64,000 nt of DNA from Grimontia celer. Lineage in GTDB: Bacteria > Pseudomonadota > Gammaproteobacteria > Enterobacterales > Vibrionaceae. The notes beneath the pieces were generated by a model. It saw only the letters and a list, made by a program, of their open reading frames with translations. It was not told the origin of the DNA and ran no database searches. The position numbers were made by a program, and so were the translations under genes. The stretch covers positions 434,001-498,000 of the forward strand of contig NZ_FIZX01000001.1 of assembly GCF_900055185.1 (NCBI RefSeq). The letters run 5' to 3'. Below are positions 28,296 to 36,392 of this stretch, piece by piece; the stretch's first letter is position 1; each line of letters opens with the position of its first letter.

Positions 28296-29144
28296 TCAAC
28301 AGAAACGATAAAACGTGGAGGCGTTTTGGTATATGACCTTCTGGAGAGCTTCCCTTGGAAAGTCGAGTGAGAGATAGTCTTGCCAAAGCTCTTTGTAAGA
28401 CGTTCTAAAAAGTGTCAGAGGGAAATTGCTCGCCAGCATGACTCGGTCATGTCCAAATGCGGCAATTAAAGTTTCGATGGTTTGTGCAATGGCATTAACC
28501 GGAAAGTGTCTGTCCGTCATTTCCCAACCTGAGGCCTTCACCCAAAGGTTATTCAAACCAGAAAGCTTCTCAATATTCTTCTTCCAGCCCGAAGAGTTTG
28601 CTGGCGGTGGAAAACCAGCGTGGTTAAGCACAACATTGAGAGAAGGCAAGTGACCAATGACATCGAGAAATGCTGCAACCGCTCTGTCGTCGTTGGCATC
28701 AAATTGTGCTTCGAAGATCACGCCTTCCTTTTCAAGATGTGCGAGATTCCGTTTTACCTGCTGATTGCTTAGCAAGGTTACCGCGTCGTCATCCAGAATA
28801 TGTCGAACCCCCACCACAGAGCTCAGCGTTTTTAAGCGTGCCACCTGCTCACTGAAGGCTTCGGAAGAGAGAGTCAGGTTAGCGCAGGCAATACTTCTGA
28901 ATGGCAATTGGCAGATGCTTTCGAGCCATTCGATTTCTCGCCAGGGGGCTTCGTTATCGAACCCTGCTTCAACGTGCACAAAGCCCGCGAGTTCTGCGGG
29001 TGCAGAAACCTGCAAGTCTGCTTCAGAAAAGTCCCTTTGTATAACGGCTTTATCCTGCCAGAAGGGGGGATTGCCAGTTTGTAGCCAACCGTATTTACCT
29101 TTCTGGCGATCGAATAAATGCAGGTGAGGATCGATAAACTTCAT
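28296..29144 (-). CDS. Amidohydrolase-2 family protein, lactonase-like
   Basis: 282-aa TIM-barrel metal-dependent hydrolase (Amidohydro_2 family), which includes L-fuconolactonase and other sugar-lactone hydrolases. Seen: N-terminal DPHLHLFD (H7, H9), NHAGFP (H175) and, near the C-terminus, MLASNFPL, where most relatives have G-S-D-W-P. Position 240 is Asn, not the usual catalytic Asp, an oddity shared with some family subgroups as I recall. It is the second gene of an operon, two bases after the SDR stop. In context it would open the lactone made by the SDR, giving the acid for the dehydratase encoded opposite. Inference, not proof. Confidence 0.78.
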   Translation of the reverse strand: MKFIDPHLHLFDRQKGKYGWLQTGNPPFWQDKAVIQRDFSEADLQVSAPAELAGFVHVEAGFDNEAPWREIEWLESICQLPFRSIACANLTLSSEAFSEQVARLKTLSSVVGVRHILDDDAVTLLSNQQVKRNLAHLEKEGVIFEAQFDANDDRAVAAFLDVIGHLPSLNVVLNHAGFPPPANSSGWKKNIEKLSGLNNLWVKASGWEMTDRHFPVNAIAQTIETLIAAFGHDRVMLASNFPLTLFRTSYKELWQDYLSLDFPREALQKVIYQNASTFYRFC

Positions 29145-29146
29145 GG

Positions 29147-29875
29147 TTACTGTGCCGTGTAGCCGCCATCAACAGCATGAAGGCTGCCCGTGATAAAACT
29201 CGCTTTTTCGCTGGCTAGGAAAACGACCATGTTAGCCACTTCTTCAGGTTGAGCGATGCGTCCCAGTGGTTGCAAATTACCTTCTTCTTTATGGACGACT
29301 TCTTTATCTGCACCTGAACGCTCGCAGTAGGCATCAATCGCTTTATGATACAGCGGGGTCTCTGTGGTGCCTGCACATACGGCGTTGGCGCGGATGTTGA
29401 ACTGGGCATAATCGAGCGCAGTGGTTTTTGCCATCGACGCAATCGCGTGCTTACTCAGGTTATAAGCAAAGGAATTGCCTTTAGCGATGGTGCATTGGTC
29501 TGAACCAAGCAGCACGATGCTGCCATATTTCGCCGCTTTCATGGTTGGTAGGCAAGCGCGAATCGCGTAGTAAGCGCCTTTGACATTGATGCTCATGACA
29601 CGATCGAAATCTTCTTCACTGGTGTTTTCAATGTTTGAGCTGAAATGGACACCGGCGTTACACACCAGAGCATCAATCTGACCTTCGCTTGAAATGACCT
29701 GATTAACAGCGGAATTGACAGCGGCTGAGTCCGTCACATTGCAATCCACCCAGTTTCCGCGAGGGCCTTGCTGAATATCCAGCGAGTAAACGGTGTATCC
29801 CTCGGCAATAAATCCATCGACGACCGCGAGACCGATCCCTGCTGAGCCACCGGTTACTACCGCTACTTTTTTCAT
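29147..29875 (-). CDS. Short-chain dehydrogenase/reductase
   Basis: 242-aa classical SDR. Rossmann TGGSAGIG (residues 8-15), NAG (73-75), catalytic S125, Y138 and K142 (YNLSK), and C-terminal ITGSLHAVDGGYTA. Acidic D33 at the end of beta-2 (SLDIQQ) suggests NAD(H) rather than NADP(H). The start at 29875 (second of two adjacent ATGs) is spaced after GAGGAAA; an upstream reading to 30016 is not supported. It is probably a sugar or deoxysugar dehydrogenase making an aldonolactone, or a 2-keto-3-deoxy-acid dehydrogenase as in the L-fucose pathway. The genes on the other side (aldolase, dehydratase) support a role in sugar-acid breakdown. Confidence 0.85.
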   Translation of the reverse strand: MKKVAVVTGGSAGIGLAVVDGFIAEGYTVYSLDIQQGPRGNWVDCNVTDSAAVNSAVNQVISSEGQIDALVCNAGVHFSSNIENTSEEDFDRVMSINVKGAYYAIRACLPTMKAAKYGSIVLLGSDQCTIAKGNSFAYNLSKHAIASMAKTTALDYAQFNIRANAVCAGTTETPLYHKAIDAYCERSGADKEVVHKEEGNLQPLGRIAQPEEVANMVVFLASEKASFITGSLHAVDGGYTAQ

Positions 29876-29972
29876 CATTTTCCTCAGATATTCATGTTGG
29901 TGGGCTGTGCCGACCTCTTTAGTATGGAAGAGATCTTCGGTGTGGAAACCAAGTGTGTCAACAACTCCGAGC

Positions 29973-29992
29973 CTTGTCAGTATCTTGTCAGT
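29973..29992. promoter_or_regulatory. Direct repeat between SDR and uvrB
   Basis: CTTGTCAGT occurs twice, start to start 11 bp apart (one helical turn), in the divergent promoter region. No LexA box of the form CTGT-N8-ACAG was found here. Confidence 0.35.
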
Positions 29993-30051
29993 TGACTTAG
30001 GGGACTGAGCGCGCAAAATGAGTGGTTTGATGATTGAGTCACGGAAGCAAG

Positions 30052-32076
30052 ATGGGCAAGACTTTTATACTGCAATCGCCATTTAAACCGGCAGGTGACC
30101 AGCCTACTGCCATCAACCAATTGTTGGATGGGCTGGATTCTGGCTTGGCACATCAAACGCTGTTGGGTGTGACGGGGTCGGGTAAGACCTACACCATGGC
30201 CAATGTGATTGCCGAAGCTGGACGCCCAACCATGATATTGGCGCCTAACAAAACCCTGGCAGCGCAGTTGTATGGTGAGATGAGAGAGTTCTTTCCGGAA
30301 AATGCGGTGGAGTATTTCGTTTCTTATTACGACTACTACCAACCAGAAGCGTATGTTCCCGCTTCCGATACCTTTATTGAAAAAGATGCGTCTATCAACG
30401 AACACGTTGAGCAGATGCGTCTTTCCGCAACCAAAGCGCTGATGGAACGCCGCGATGTGGTGATTGTCGCTTCCGTCTCTGCGATTTACGGTCTGGGTGA
30501 TCCGGACTCTTATCTAAAGATGATGTTGCACTTGCGTCGTGGCGACATGATTGAGCAGCGCTCAATCCTACGCCGGCTTGCAGAGCTTCAATACACCCGG
30601 AATGATCAGGCTTTTAGTCGCGGTACTTTCCGTGTGCGTGGTGAAGTGATTGATATCTTCCCTGCAGAATCTGATCGCGATGCTATCCGTATTGAGCTAT
30701 TTGACGACGAAGTGGAATGCATCAGCGTCTTTGACCCGCTGACAGGATCGATTTCTGAACGTAATCTGCCTCGAGCGACGATTTATCCGAAAACCCACTA
30801 TGTGACTCCGCGTGAGAAAATTCTGGACGCCATTGAGCACATCAAAGTTGAACTGGCTGACCGGAAAAAAGTCTTGCTGGAAAACAATAAGCTGATTGAA
30901 GAGCAACGTATTTCCCAGCGAACCTTGTTTGACCTCGAGATGATGCAAGAGCTGGGTTATTGCTCGGGTATCGAGAACTACTCGCGCTATTTGAGCGGCC
31001 GAACCGAAGGGGAGCCGCCACCAACTCTGTTTGACTACCTACCTGCCGATGGTCTTTTGATCATCGATGAATCGCACGTTACCGTGCCGCAGATAGGCGC
31101 GATGTACAAAGGCGACCGCTCGCGTAAAGAAACGCTGGTGGAGTATGGCTTCCGATTACCTTCCGCGCTGGATAACCGTCCGCTCAAGTTTGACGAGTTT
31201 GAAGCTCTGGCACCGCAAACCGTCTATGTGTCTGCAACGCCGGGTAAATACGAGCTGGAAAAATCTGATGGAGAAATCGCTGATCAGGTTGTGCGACCAA
31301 CTGGTCTTCTTGACCCAGAAATAGAAGTGCGTCCAGTAGCGACTCAAGTGGACGATCTGCTGTCAGAAATTCGCCTTCGTACGCAAAAAGATGAGCGCGT
31401 ATTGGTAACGACGCTGACTAAGCGCATGGCAGAAGACCTCACTGAGTATTTGGAAGAGCATGACGTGCGAGTTCGTTACCTGCATTCAGACATCGATACA
31501 GTAGAGAGGGTAGAAATCATCCGGGATTTACGACTGGGTGAATTTGATGTTCTGGTGGGTATCAACTTACTGCGAGAAGGCCTCGATATGCCAGAAGTCT
31601 CTCTGGTGGCGATTCTGGATGCTGATAAAGAGGGCTTCCTGCGCTCAGACCGTTCGCTTATTCAGACTATCGGACGTGCTGCGCGTAACCTTGCTGGTAA
31701 GGCAATTCTATACGGTGACACTATTACTGGCTCCATGCAGCGAGCAATAGAAGAAACAGAGCGTCGTCGGGCGAAACAACAGGCTCACAATGAAGAACAT
31801 GGTATTGTTCCCCAGAAGCTCAACAAAAAAATCGCGGATGTCATGGAGCTGGGCGGCAAACGTCGGCCGCAGAAGCCAAAAGTGTCGTCTTCACTTAAGG
31901 CAGTGGCAGAAGAAGACGCTGCTTATGTGGCAAAATCACCACAGCAAATTGAAGCTCAGATCCAGAAATTGGAAGCGCAAATGTATGAAGCTGCGCAAAA
32001 CCTGGAGTTTGAAACGGCTGCTGGTCTACGTGATGAAATTGCTGATTTGCGGGCGTTATTTATACAGAACAGCTAA
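30052..32076 (+). CDS. uvrB: UvrABC system protein B
   Basis: Helicase-like damage-verification subunit of nucleotide-excision repair; 674 aa, usual length 673. Walker A GVTGSGKT (about 38-45), the Tyr-rich beta-hairpin [12 protein letters not shown] (about 93-104), helicase motifs through IGRAARN (about 540), and the C-terminal UVR motif ([21 protein letters not shown]) that contacts UvrC. The ATG at 30052 follows GGAAG; a TTG at 30034 is rejected. The stop codon overlaps the 3' end of the Qrr RNA gene on the other strand. No SOS box was found upstream. Confidence 0.98.
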   Translation: MGKTFILQSPFKPAGDQPTAINQLLDGLDSGLAHQTLLGVTGSGKTYTMANVIAEAGRPTMILAPNKTLAAQLYGEMREFFPENAVEYFVSYYDYYQPEAYVPASDTFIEKDASINEHVEQMRLSATKALMERRDVVIVASVSAIYGLGDPDSYLKMMLHLRRGDMIEQRSILRRLAELQYTRNDQAFSRGTFRVRGEVIDIFPAESDRDAIRIELFDDEVECISVFDPLTGSISERNLPRATIYPKTHYVTPREKILDAIEHIKVELADRKKVLLENNKLIEEQRISQRTLFDLEMMQELGYCSGIENYSRYLSGRTEGEPPPTLFDYLPADGLLIIDESHVTVPQIGAMYKGDRSRKETLVEYGFRLPSALDNRPLKFDEFEALAPQTVYVSATPGKYELEKSDGEIADQVVRPTGLLDPEIEVRPVATQVDDLLSEIRLRTQKDERVLVTTLTKRMAEDLTEYLEEHDVRVRYLHSDIDTVERVEIIRDLRLGEFDVLVGINLLREGLDMPEVSLVAILDADKEGFLRSDRSLIQTIGRAARNLAGKAILYGDTITGSMQRAIEETERRRAKQQAHNEEHGIVPQKLNKKIADVMELGGKRRPQKPKVSSSLKAVAEEDAAYVAKSPQQIEAQIQKLEAQMYEAAQNLEFETAAGLRDEIADLRALFIQNS

Positions 32077-32175
32077 AAAAAAAGCCAACCGCAAAAAGGT
32101 CGGTTGGCTATCTTGTTTCAGTGAACGAAGTGCTCACAAACAACGTCAGTTGGCTAGGTGACCCAGAAGGGTCAC
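32075..32175 (-). ncRNA. qrr1: Qrr quorum-regulatory small RNA
   Basis: About 100-nt Hfq-dependent sRNA that in vibrios pairs with luxR/hapR, aphA and other quorum-sensing mRNAs. Minus strand: stem-loop GTGACCC-TTCT-GGGTCAC at the 5' end, then the invariant core CCTAGCCAACTGACGTTGTT, a second stem-loop (GTGA...TCAC) and a terminator GCCAACCG...CGGTTGGC with nine U. The U-tract is the complement of the uvrB stop region. A sigma-54 promoter and LuxO box lie upstream, divergent from luxO. No second Qrr core was seen in the window. Confidence 0.96.
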
Positions 32176-32184
32176 TTTAATTAA

Positions 32185-32200
32185 TGCAGTAAGTGTGCCA
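32185..32200 (-). promoter_or_regulatory. Sigma-54 promoter of qrr1
   Basis: Minus strand TGGCAC-ACTTA-CTGCA: GG and GC in exact -24/-12 spacing. Transcription would start 10-12 bases downstream, at about 32175, exactly where the first Qrr stem-loop begins. Confidence 0.93.
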
Positions 32201-32250
32201 ACATTTTTAACGCACGACATAGCAATTCCAATGAATTAGAACTACCTTAT

Positions 32251-32280
32251 TTGCAATTTCTTTTGCAAATTGCAATGCAA
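32251..32280. promoter_or_regulatory. LuxO-binding region between qrr1 and luxO
   Basis: Contains the perfect 13-bp palindrome TTGCAAATTGCAA (32263-32275), with a TTGCAA at 32251 and an overlapping TTGCAATGCAA ending at 32280. This fits the TTGCA-N3-TGCAA enhancer of LuxO and lies 65-75 bp upstream of the -24 element. It also overlaps the luxO upstream region, so autorepression is plausible. A TATAAT (32318-32323) downstream may be the luxO -10. Confidence 0.82.
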
Positions 32281-32381
32281 AACGCACCGATTCTCCTTTG
32301 TTGACGAAAATCGGCGTTATAATTGGTACTGACTTTCTAAGAAAAAGATAGATTTATTGAGGGATCGATGGCGGGGGTTCA

Positions 32382-33833
32382 ATGCTAGATTCTGGCGCCA
32401 AAAAACGCATCTTAATGGTGGAAGACACCGCTTCTGTGGCCGCACTGTACAAGTCTTATCTCAATCCACTGGATGTCGAGGTTGAGATAGCAAGTACGGG
32501 ACAGGAGGCGATTCACCATTTTTCTTCAGGCAATTTCGCGTTGGTCCTTTTGGACCTTCGACTGCCTGACATTTCCGGTTTCGACGTGCTTTCTGAAATT
32601 CGCGAACTTCACCCGGATATTCCCGTTGTGATTATGACTGCGCATGGCTCAATTGATGCAGCCGTGGAAGCAATGCGCTATGGCGCAAGCGACTTCCTGA
32701 TTAAGCCTTGCGAAGCTGATTTGTTACGGGTAACCGTCAATAACGCACTGAAACCAAAGAGTAAAATTGGTGGTCAGTCTCCTGAAGGAGCGTATTACGG
32801 CTTCATCGGGCACAGTGTGCCAATGCAGGCTGTTTACCGTGTCATTGACTCCGCCGCGCCCAGTAAGGCGACAGTGTTCATTACTGGCGAAAGTGGCACG
32901 GGTAAAGAAGTGTGTGCAGAAGCCGTTCATGCCGCAAGCTCACGCGCCAAAAAACCGTTTGTCGCGATTAACTGTGCTGCTATCCCGAAAGATCTCATTG
33001 AGAGTGAACTGTTTGGCCACATGAAAGGCGCCTTTACCGGCGCAGCGTCCGAACGAGAAGGCGCAGCAGAAATGGCTGATGGGGGGACACTATTTCTAGA
33101 TGAAATCTGTGAAATGGATCTAGACCTCCAGTCTAAACTCCTGCGATTTATTCAGACCGGCACATTCCAGAAAGTGGGATCTTCCAAAGTAAAACAAGTT
33201 GATGTGCGATTTGTCTGCGCGACGAACCGTGATCCTTGGGAAGAGGTGATGAAAGGCAACTTCCGCGAAGATCTTTATTATCGCCTGCATGTCATTCCTT
33301 TGGCGCTTCCGCCTCTACGCGAGCGTGGTGAGGATGTCGTCGAGATTGCTCAGTCCCTACTGCTTATGTTTGCCATGGAGGAAGGAAAAGATTTTCGGAC
33401 CTTTAATGCAGAAGTCACTGGCCGCTTGTTAAGCTACGAATGGCCAGGGAATGTGAGGCAATTGCAGAACGTGATCCGCAACATTGTTGTGCTACACAAT
33501 GCGCGAGAAGTCACAGAACAAATGTTGCCTCCGCCATTAAATTCAGTTTCTGGTGTCAAAATTGCATCTACCCCTGTTAGAGCAACTACGCAAACAGCAA
33601 TTGCTCCTTCACGCGACGACAATTTTTCCGTCGCGTCAGCGTTGTTGAATCAAGGGGCGGTGACGAAAGCCGACATTGAACCCCTGTGGTTGGTAGAAAA
33701 GCGAGCGATACAAATTGCAATTGATGCATGTGATGGAAACATCCCGCAGGCAGCAGGCCTGCTGGAAGTTAGCCCATCAACTATTTATCGCAAGCTGCAA
33801 AGTTGGCAAGAATCACAAGAAAAAAGGAACTAA
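32382..33833 (+). CDS. luxO: Sigma-54-dependent quorum-sensing response regulator LuxO
   Basis: Central quorum-sensing regulator of 483 aa. At low cell density phospho-LuxO activates qrr with sigma-54. Domains: receiver (about 9-120, phospho-acceptor D58 in VLLDLRLPD), AAA+ (Walker A GESGTGKE 169-176, sigma-54-contacting GAFTGA 216-221, Walker B GGTLFLDE 234-241), and a C-terminal Fis-type helix-turn-helix ([20 protein letters not shown]). All motifs are intact, so it should be functional. luxU follows after 3 bp. It is divergent from qrr1. Confidence 0.97.
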   Translation: MLDSGAKKRILMVEDTASVAALYKSYLNPLDVEVEIASTGQEAIHHFSSGNFALVLLDLRLPDISGFDVLSEIRELHPDIPVVIMTAHGSIDAAVEAMRYGASDFLIKPCEADLLRVTVNNALKPKSKIGGQSPEGAYYGFIGHSVPMQAVYRVIDSAAPSKATVFITGESGTGKEVCAEAVHAASSRAKKPFVAINCAAIPKDLIESELFGHMKGAFTGAASEREGAAEMADGGTLFLDEICEMDLDLQSKLLRFIQTGTFQKVGSSKVKQVDVRFVCATNRDPWEEVMKGNFREDLYYRLHVIPLALPPLRERGEDVVEIAQSLLLMFAMEEGKDFRTFNAEVTGRLLSYEWPGNVRQLQNVIRNIVVLHNAREVTEQMLPPPLNSVSGVKIASTPVRATTQTAIAPSRDDNFSVASALLNQGAVTKADIEPLWLVEKRAIQIAIDACDGNIPQAAGLLEVSPSTIYRKLQSWQESQEKRN

Positions 33834-33836
33834 GTT

Positions 33837-34196
33837 ATGGCGTCGACAGTGAATCATGAGACGTTGCGGCGGCTGGCGGTTGAAGTAGGTGAAGATACCG
33901 TGTCTTCCCTGCTCGTGGTATTTAGTGACGAACTAAGCCGATATTCTGATCAACTTTCAGAAGCACCGAGCGCAATGCAAGTACGAGAGATTAGCCATGC
34001 AATTAAAAGCAGCGCGGCCAGCTTCGGCGCAGACGAACTGGCTGAGCTGGCGCGTGAATGTGAATCTCGTGTAAAACAAGGTCAGGAATCATGGGTTCAA
34101 GACCAACTGCCTCGTTTGACGACGATGTTGCAGGGCACCGCAGTGCAATACAAAGCGTTAGCAGGTCAGCAGGATCTGCTCGATCGCTTGGGATAA
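33837..34196 (+). CDS. luxU: Phosphorelay protein LuxU
   Basis: Single-domain histidine phosphotransfer protein of 119 aa, passing phosphate between the sensor kinases (LuxQ/LuxN/CqsS type) and LuxO. The phospho-His is H54 in ISHAIKSSAASFGADEL, the standard HPt helix. It is co-transcribed with luxO. Its last 39 bp overlap the 3' end of the convergent yvcK-like gene, with no terminator between them. Confidence 0.95.
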   Translation: MASTVNHETLRRLAVEVGEDTVSSLLVVFSDELSRYSDQLSEAPSAMQVREISHAIKSSAASFGADELAELARECESRVKQGQESWVQDQLPRLTTMLQGTAVQYKALAGQQDLLDRLG

Positions 34197-35045
34197 TTTG
34201 TCCCTATCATGACGCCACTGGTGGTTGGCAGATGCTAAATCTGTCACCACCTGCTGGTAATCATCGCCGAGTTCTTCGTCAATATCCGGCCCCAATACCA
34301 CGTCAATCCCACGTCCACCCATTGAGCGTTCGCACCAATTCAACATCGTTTTCAGCGACATTTGCCCGGCAGGACCATGCTCTTTGCCAAGATTTCGTAT
34401 GAATATGACTTTTGCGTCCGTCTGCTTGAGTGCCCGGTTGATTTCAGGCAATAACAATGGCGGCATTACGCTGGTCAAAAAGCTTCCGGGGCCTAGTACT
34501 ACCAAATTAGCTTCGTGAATGGCCATAACCGCTTCTTTAGTCGCAGGTACTACAGGCTCTAGCATTAGACGCGCAGGAGGCTCGGGTAATTCATCCACGT
34601 CGGTTTCGCCAGCAATGACTTCACCGGTAGTCGTCTGGGCAGCAAGGTCGGCAGGGTGTTCAGACATCGGCACGATATGGGTTGATACTTTGAGCATATC
34701 CCGGATGAGATTGATTGCTTCCAACGGGCGAATGGATAAGTTATCCAACGCCGTGAGCATCAAATTGCCAAGATTATGGCCATCGAGTTCACCGTTGCCT
34801 TTGAAACGATATTCGAAAATCATCGAGCCGATTGAAGGCTCAGTGATCAACTGATTAATACAGTTTCTTGTGTCGCCCCAGGCAATGCCTCCCTGACAAG
34901 CTCGAATACGGCCAGTTGAGCCGCCGTTGTCAGTGGTTGTCACGACACCTGTGACAAGATCGCCGTGCTCACGCAAAGCTGACAGGACACGTCCCAAACC
35001 ATGTCCGCCTCCAATGGCTACGATTTTTTGTTTTGGTTCTTTCAT
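34158..35045 (-). CDS. ybhK: YvcK/YbhK-family (CofD-like) protein
   Basis: 295-aa Rossmann-like protein of the CofD/YvcK family. GGGHGLGRVLSALR (about 11-24) and TTDNGGSTGRIR (about 37-48) are the nucleotide-sugar-binding loops; WGDTRNCINQL and GHNLGNLMLTAL are conserved. Bacillus YvcK binds UDP-sugars and affects cell shape and gluconeogenic growth; the enteric relative YbhK has no firm function. In E. coli ybhK is also next to moaA. I start at 35045 (MKEPKQKIVAIGGG). The 3' end overlaps luxU on the opposite strand. Confidence 0.92.
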   Translation of the reverse strand: MKEPKQKIVAIGGGHGLGRVLSALREHGDLVTGVVTTTDNGGSTGRIRACQGGIAWGDTRNCINQLITEPSIGSMIFEYRFKGNGELDGHNLGNLMLTALDNLSIRPLEAINLIRDMLKVSTHIVPMSEHPADLAAQTTTGEVIAGETDVDELPEPPARLMLEPVVPATKEAVMAIHEANLVVLGPGSFLTSVMPPLLLPEINRALKQTDAKVIFIRNLGKEHGPAGQMSLKTMLNWCERSMGGRGIDVVLGPDIDEELGDDYQQVVTDLASANHQWRHDRDKLSQAIEQILLTC

Positions 35046-35159
35046 CGCGCTTCGTTTTTTTAATCGGTTTCTATTGCCAATCATAAGGCATGTGTCATAA
35101 AAGAATGCGGTTTCTCGCAAATTCTCACTTTATTTTAGGTTTTCGATCACGCAGCGGAC

Positions 35160-35187
35160 AAAAAAAGACCAGCTTACGCTGGTCTTT
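35160..35187. terminator. Terminator of the LON-like gene
   Basis: AAAAAAGACCAGC, four-base loop, GCTGGTCTTT. On the minus strand it follows the LON-domain gene and precedes ybhK. Confidence 0.87.
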
Positions 35188-35209
35188 GTTGGATAGGTTT
35201 GAGGCGAAA

Positions 35210-35776
35210 TCAGTGAGGCTCTTTCATCAGGCTAAGCAAATACTCGGCAGTGTCACTGCAGGTATGTGCTGCCATCAGAACTTGTTTCTCACTCGCCGGA
35301 ATTGGCAGAAGCTCCAACCAGCGCTGACAAAGCCAGCTCAAGTCATCGAAGTTTGGCTTTTTGTGCAACGAGCTCAGTTCTGGATACCTCTCGAACATGA
35401 TAAGAAGCCTTTCGGCTAAAGGCTGAGCATCGTTACTCACTGCACGTTCTGGCCAAGCAGGAAGTGTCTGGCATACTGCTTCAACAACACCGGCATCATT
35501 TTCTTTGATGCTGTCGATCACAAAGCTTTCGTGGCCACACACTGTGATAGTTAAAGCGCCACTTTCCGGCGCCAAGCTGAAGTCTTCAATTTTAACTCTT
35601 GTTCCAATCCCAGCACCGATAGGGCTGGTTTCATCCATACAAACGCCAAGGTCTAAACCGTTACGCATGGCATACTTCACGGTGTTTAACTGCTCTCCAG
35701 GGGTTACGCGCAATGGCAAACGTCCTGAAGGAAGGATGTGACGATTGTTGAATAGGATTGGCAAAGTAATTGTCAT
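35210..35776 (-). CDS. Stand-alone LON substrate-binding (N-domain) protein
   Basis: 188-aa cytoplasmic protein resembling the N-terminal substrate-recognition domain of Lon (PUA-like beta domain plus helical part) without ATPase or protease domains. LPILFNNRHILPSGRLPLRV at the N-terminus and GIGTRVKIEDF in the middle are characteristic. I start at 35776, the second of two adjacent ATGs after GGGAG. It may act as an adaptor or have lost proteolytic links; no experimental role is known to me. Single-gene unit with its own terminator. LuxO-box-like sequence lies 170 bp upstream. Confidence 0.82.
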   Translation of the reverse strand: MTITLPILFNNRHILPSGRLPLRVTPGEQLNTVKYAMRNGLDLGVCMDETSPIGAGIGTRVKIEDFSLAPESGALTITVCGHESFVIDSIKENDAGVVEAVCQTLPAWPERAVSNDAQPLAERLLIMFERYPELSSLHKKPNFDDLSWLCQRWLELLPIPASEKQVLMAAHTCSDTAEYLLSLMKEPH

Positions 35777-35943
35777 CATTAGCTCCCGGTTTTGCTGACG
35801 GCTTAGCACTTCTTCCCTGAGCCGCCTTTTTTTATATGTATTTAATATCGGAACTACTTAGATACCCGTGTCGTACAATCGACCGTGCAAATTCAATGCC
35901 CAGACACTACATGACTGATTTTGCAGACATTTCATTTTTGAGG

Positions 35944-35956
35944 TTGCAAAATGCAA
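35944..35956. promoter_or_regulatory. LuxO-box-like palindrome
   Basis: TTGCAAAATGCAA, a perfect TTGCA-N3-TGCAA like the LuxO box beside qrr1. No sigma-54 -24/-12 element was found within 150 bp on either strand, so its use by LuxO is doubtful. Confidence 0.4.
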
Positions 35957-36197
35957 TTTGAATTTGCGATTTGAAACCTCTCAAAATGCAATGTGAGACC
36001 ACGTTTTGCCAGTTTTGAGTATGGATCGGAAACGACGGATTGGTTGGAAATTTCCCTTTCCATGCCCAATTTGAACTTCCACACATCGGTTGTGAGAAAA
36101 TTGTGCTGAAGGTTTCGTCTCAGATCTGTTTGTGTTTTGAGACAGTGAGTAAAAAGTTAAGGCATTGGCAAATCTGCACGAAAGTGAGGGACATTTC

Positions 36198-36227
36198 TTG
36201 TTAGCAAAAGATAAATTTTGCTAGATT
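36198..36227 (+). promoter_or_regulatory. Candidate moaA promoter with embedded inverted repeat
   Basis: TTGTTA and TAGATT, 18 bp apart, form a plausible sigma-70 promoter just before the riboswitch. The inverted repeat TAGCAAAA-N6-TTTTGCTA (36202-36223) fills the spacer, so a bound protein would block RNA polymerase. The regulator is unknown. Confidence 0.45.
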
Positions 36228-36237
36228 ATGCTTAAAG

Positions 36238-36386
36238 CTCCGGTCTCATTGTCACAAGTGACAATACCGGACGCAGGTAACTCCGAAGCCTATCTCGCTA
36301 AGTTCGCCAGAATATGCGTGTTAGGCCGTGACCCTGAGTCACCAGGGCGGTCTTAGAAATGTGGCCGTCTCCCGTATTTGGAAAGG
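36238..36386 (+). ncRNA. Moco riboswitch, moaA leader
   Basis: Leader with nested hairpins: CCGGT...ACCGG enclosing a perfect ATTGTCAC-AA-GTGACAAT stem (36248-36265), then GTAACTCCGAAGCC, a CCCTG-AGTCAC-CAGGG hairpin (36332-36347), and the 3' TCTCCCGTATTTGGAAAGG that contains the moaA ribosome site. This 3' block matches my memory of the E. coli moaA leader, the founding Moco/Tuco riboswitch. It should repress moa translation when molybdenum cofactor is plentiful. Confidence 0.85.
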
Positions 36387-36392
36387 TGTTTC

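Larger units (their letters stand above)
35777..36237. other. Intergenic region LON-like gene / moa leader
   Basis: About 460 bp of AT-rich DNA without a gene. It contains several TGCAA half-sites, including a perfect TTGCA-N3-TGCAA palindrome (35944-35956) nested inside a larger inverted repeat (GAGGTT...AACCTC, 35940-35980), and a moaA promoter candidate at its right end. No Qrr-like core or ORF with a ribosome site was seen. Confidence 0.6.

Noticed and set aside
35802..35832. Plus-strand terminator-like sequence CGGCT...AGCCG-CCTTTTTTT
   Set aside because: Weak 5-bp stem with a 16-base loop and no plus-strand gene before it.
36160..36185. Possible sigma-54 promoter near the second LuxO-like box (TGGCAAATCTGCA)
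   Set aside because: GG and GC elements are too close (about 7 rather than 10 bases), so it cannot serve as a -24/-12 promoter.
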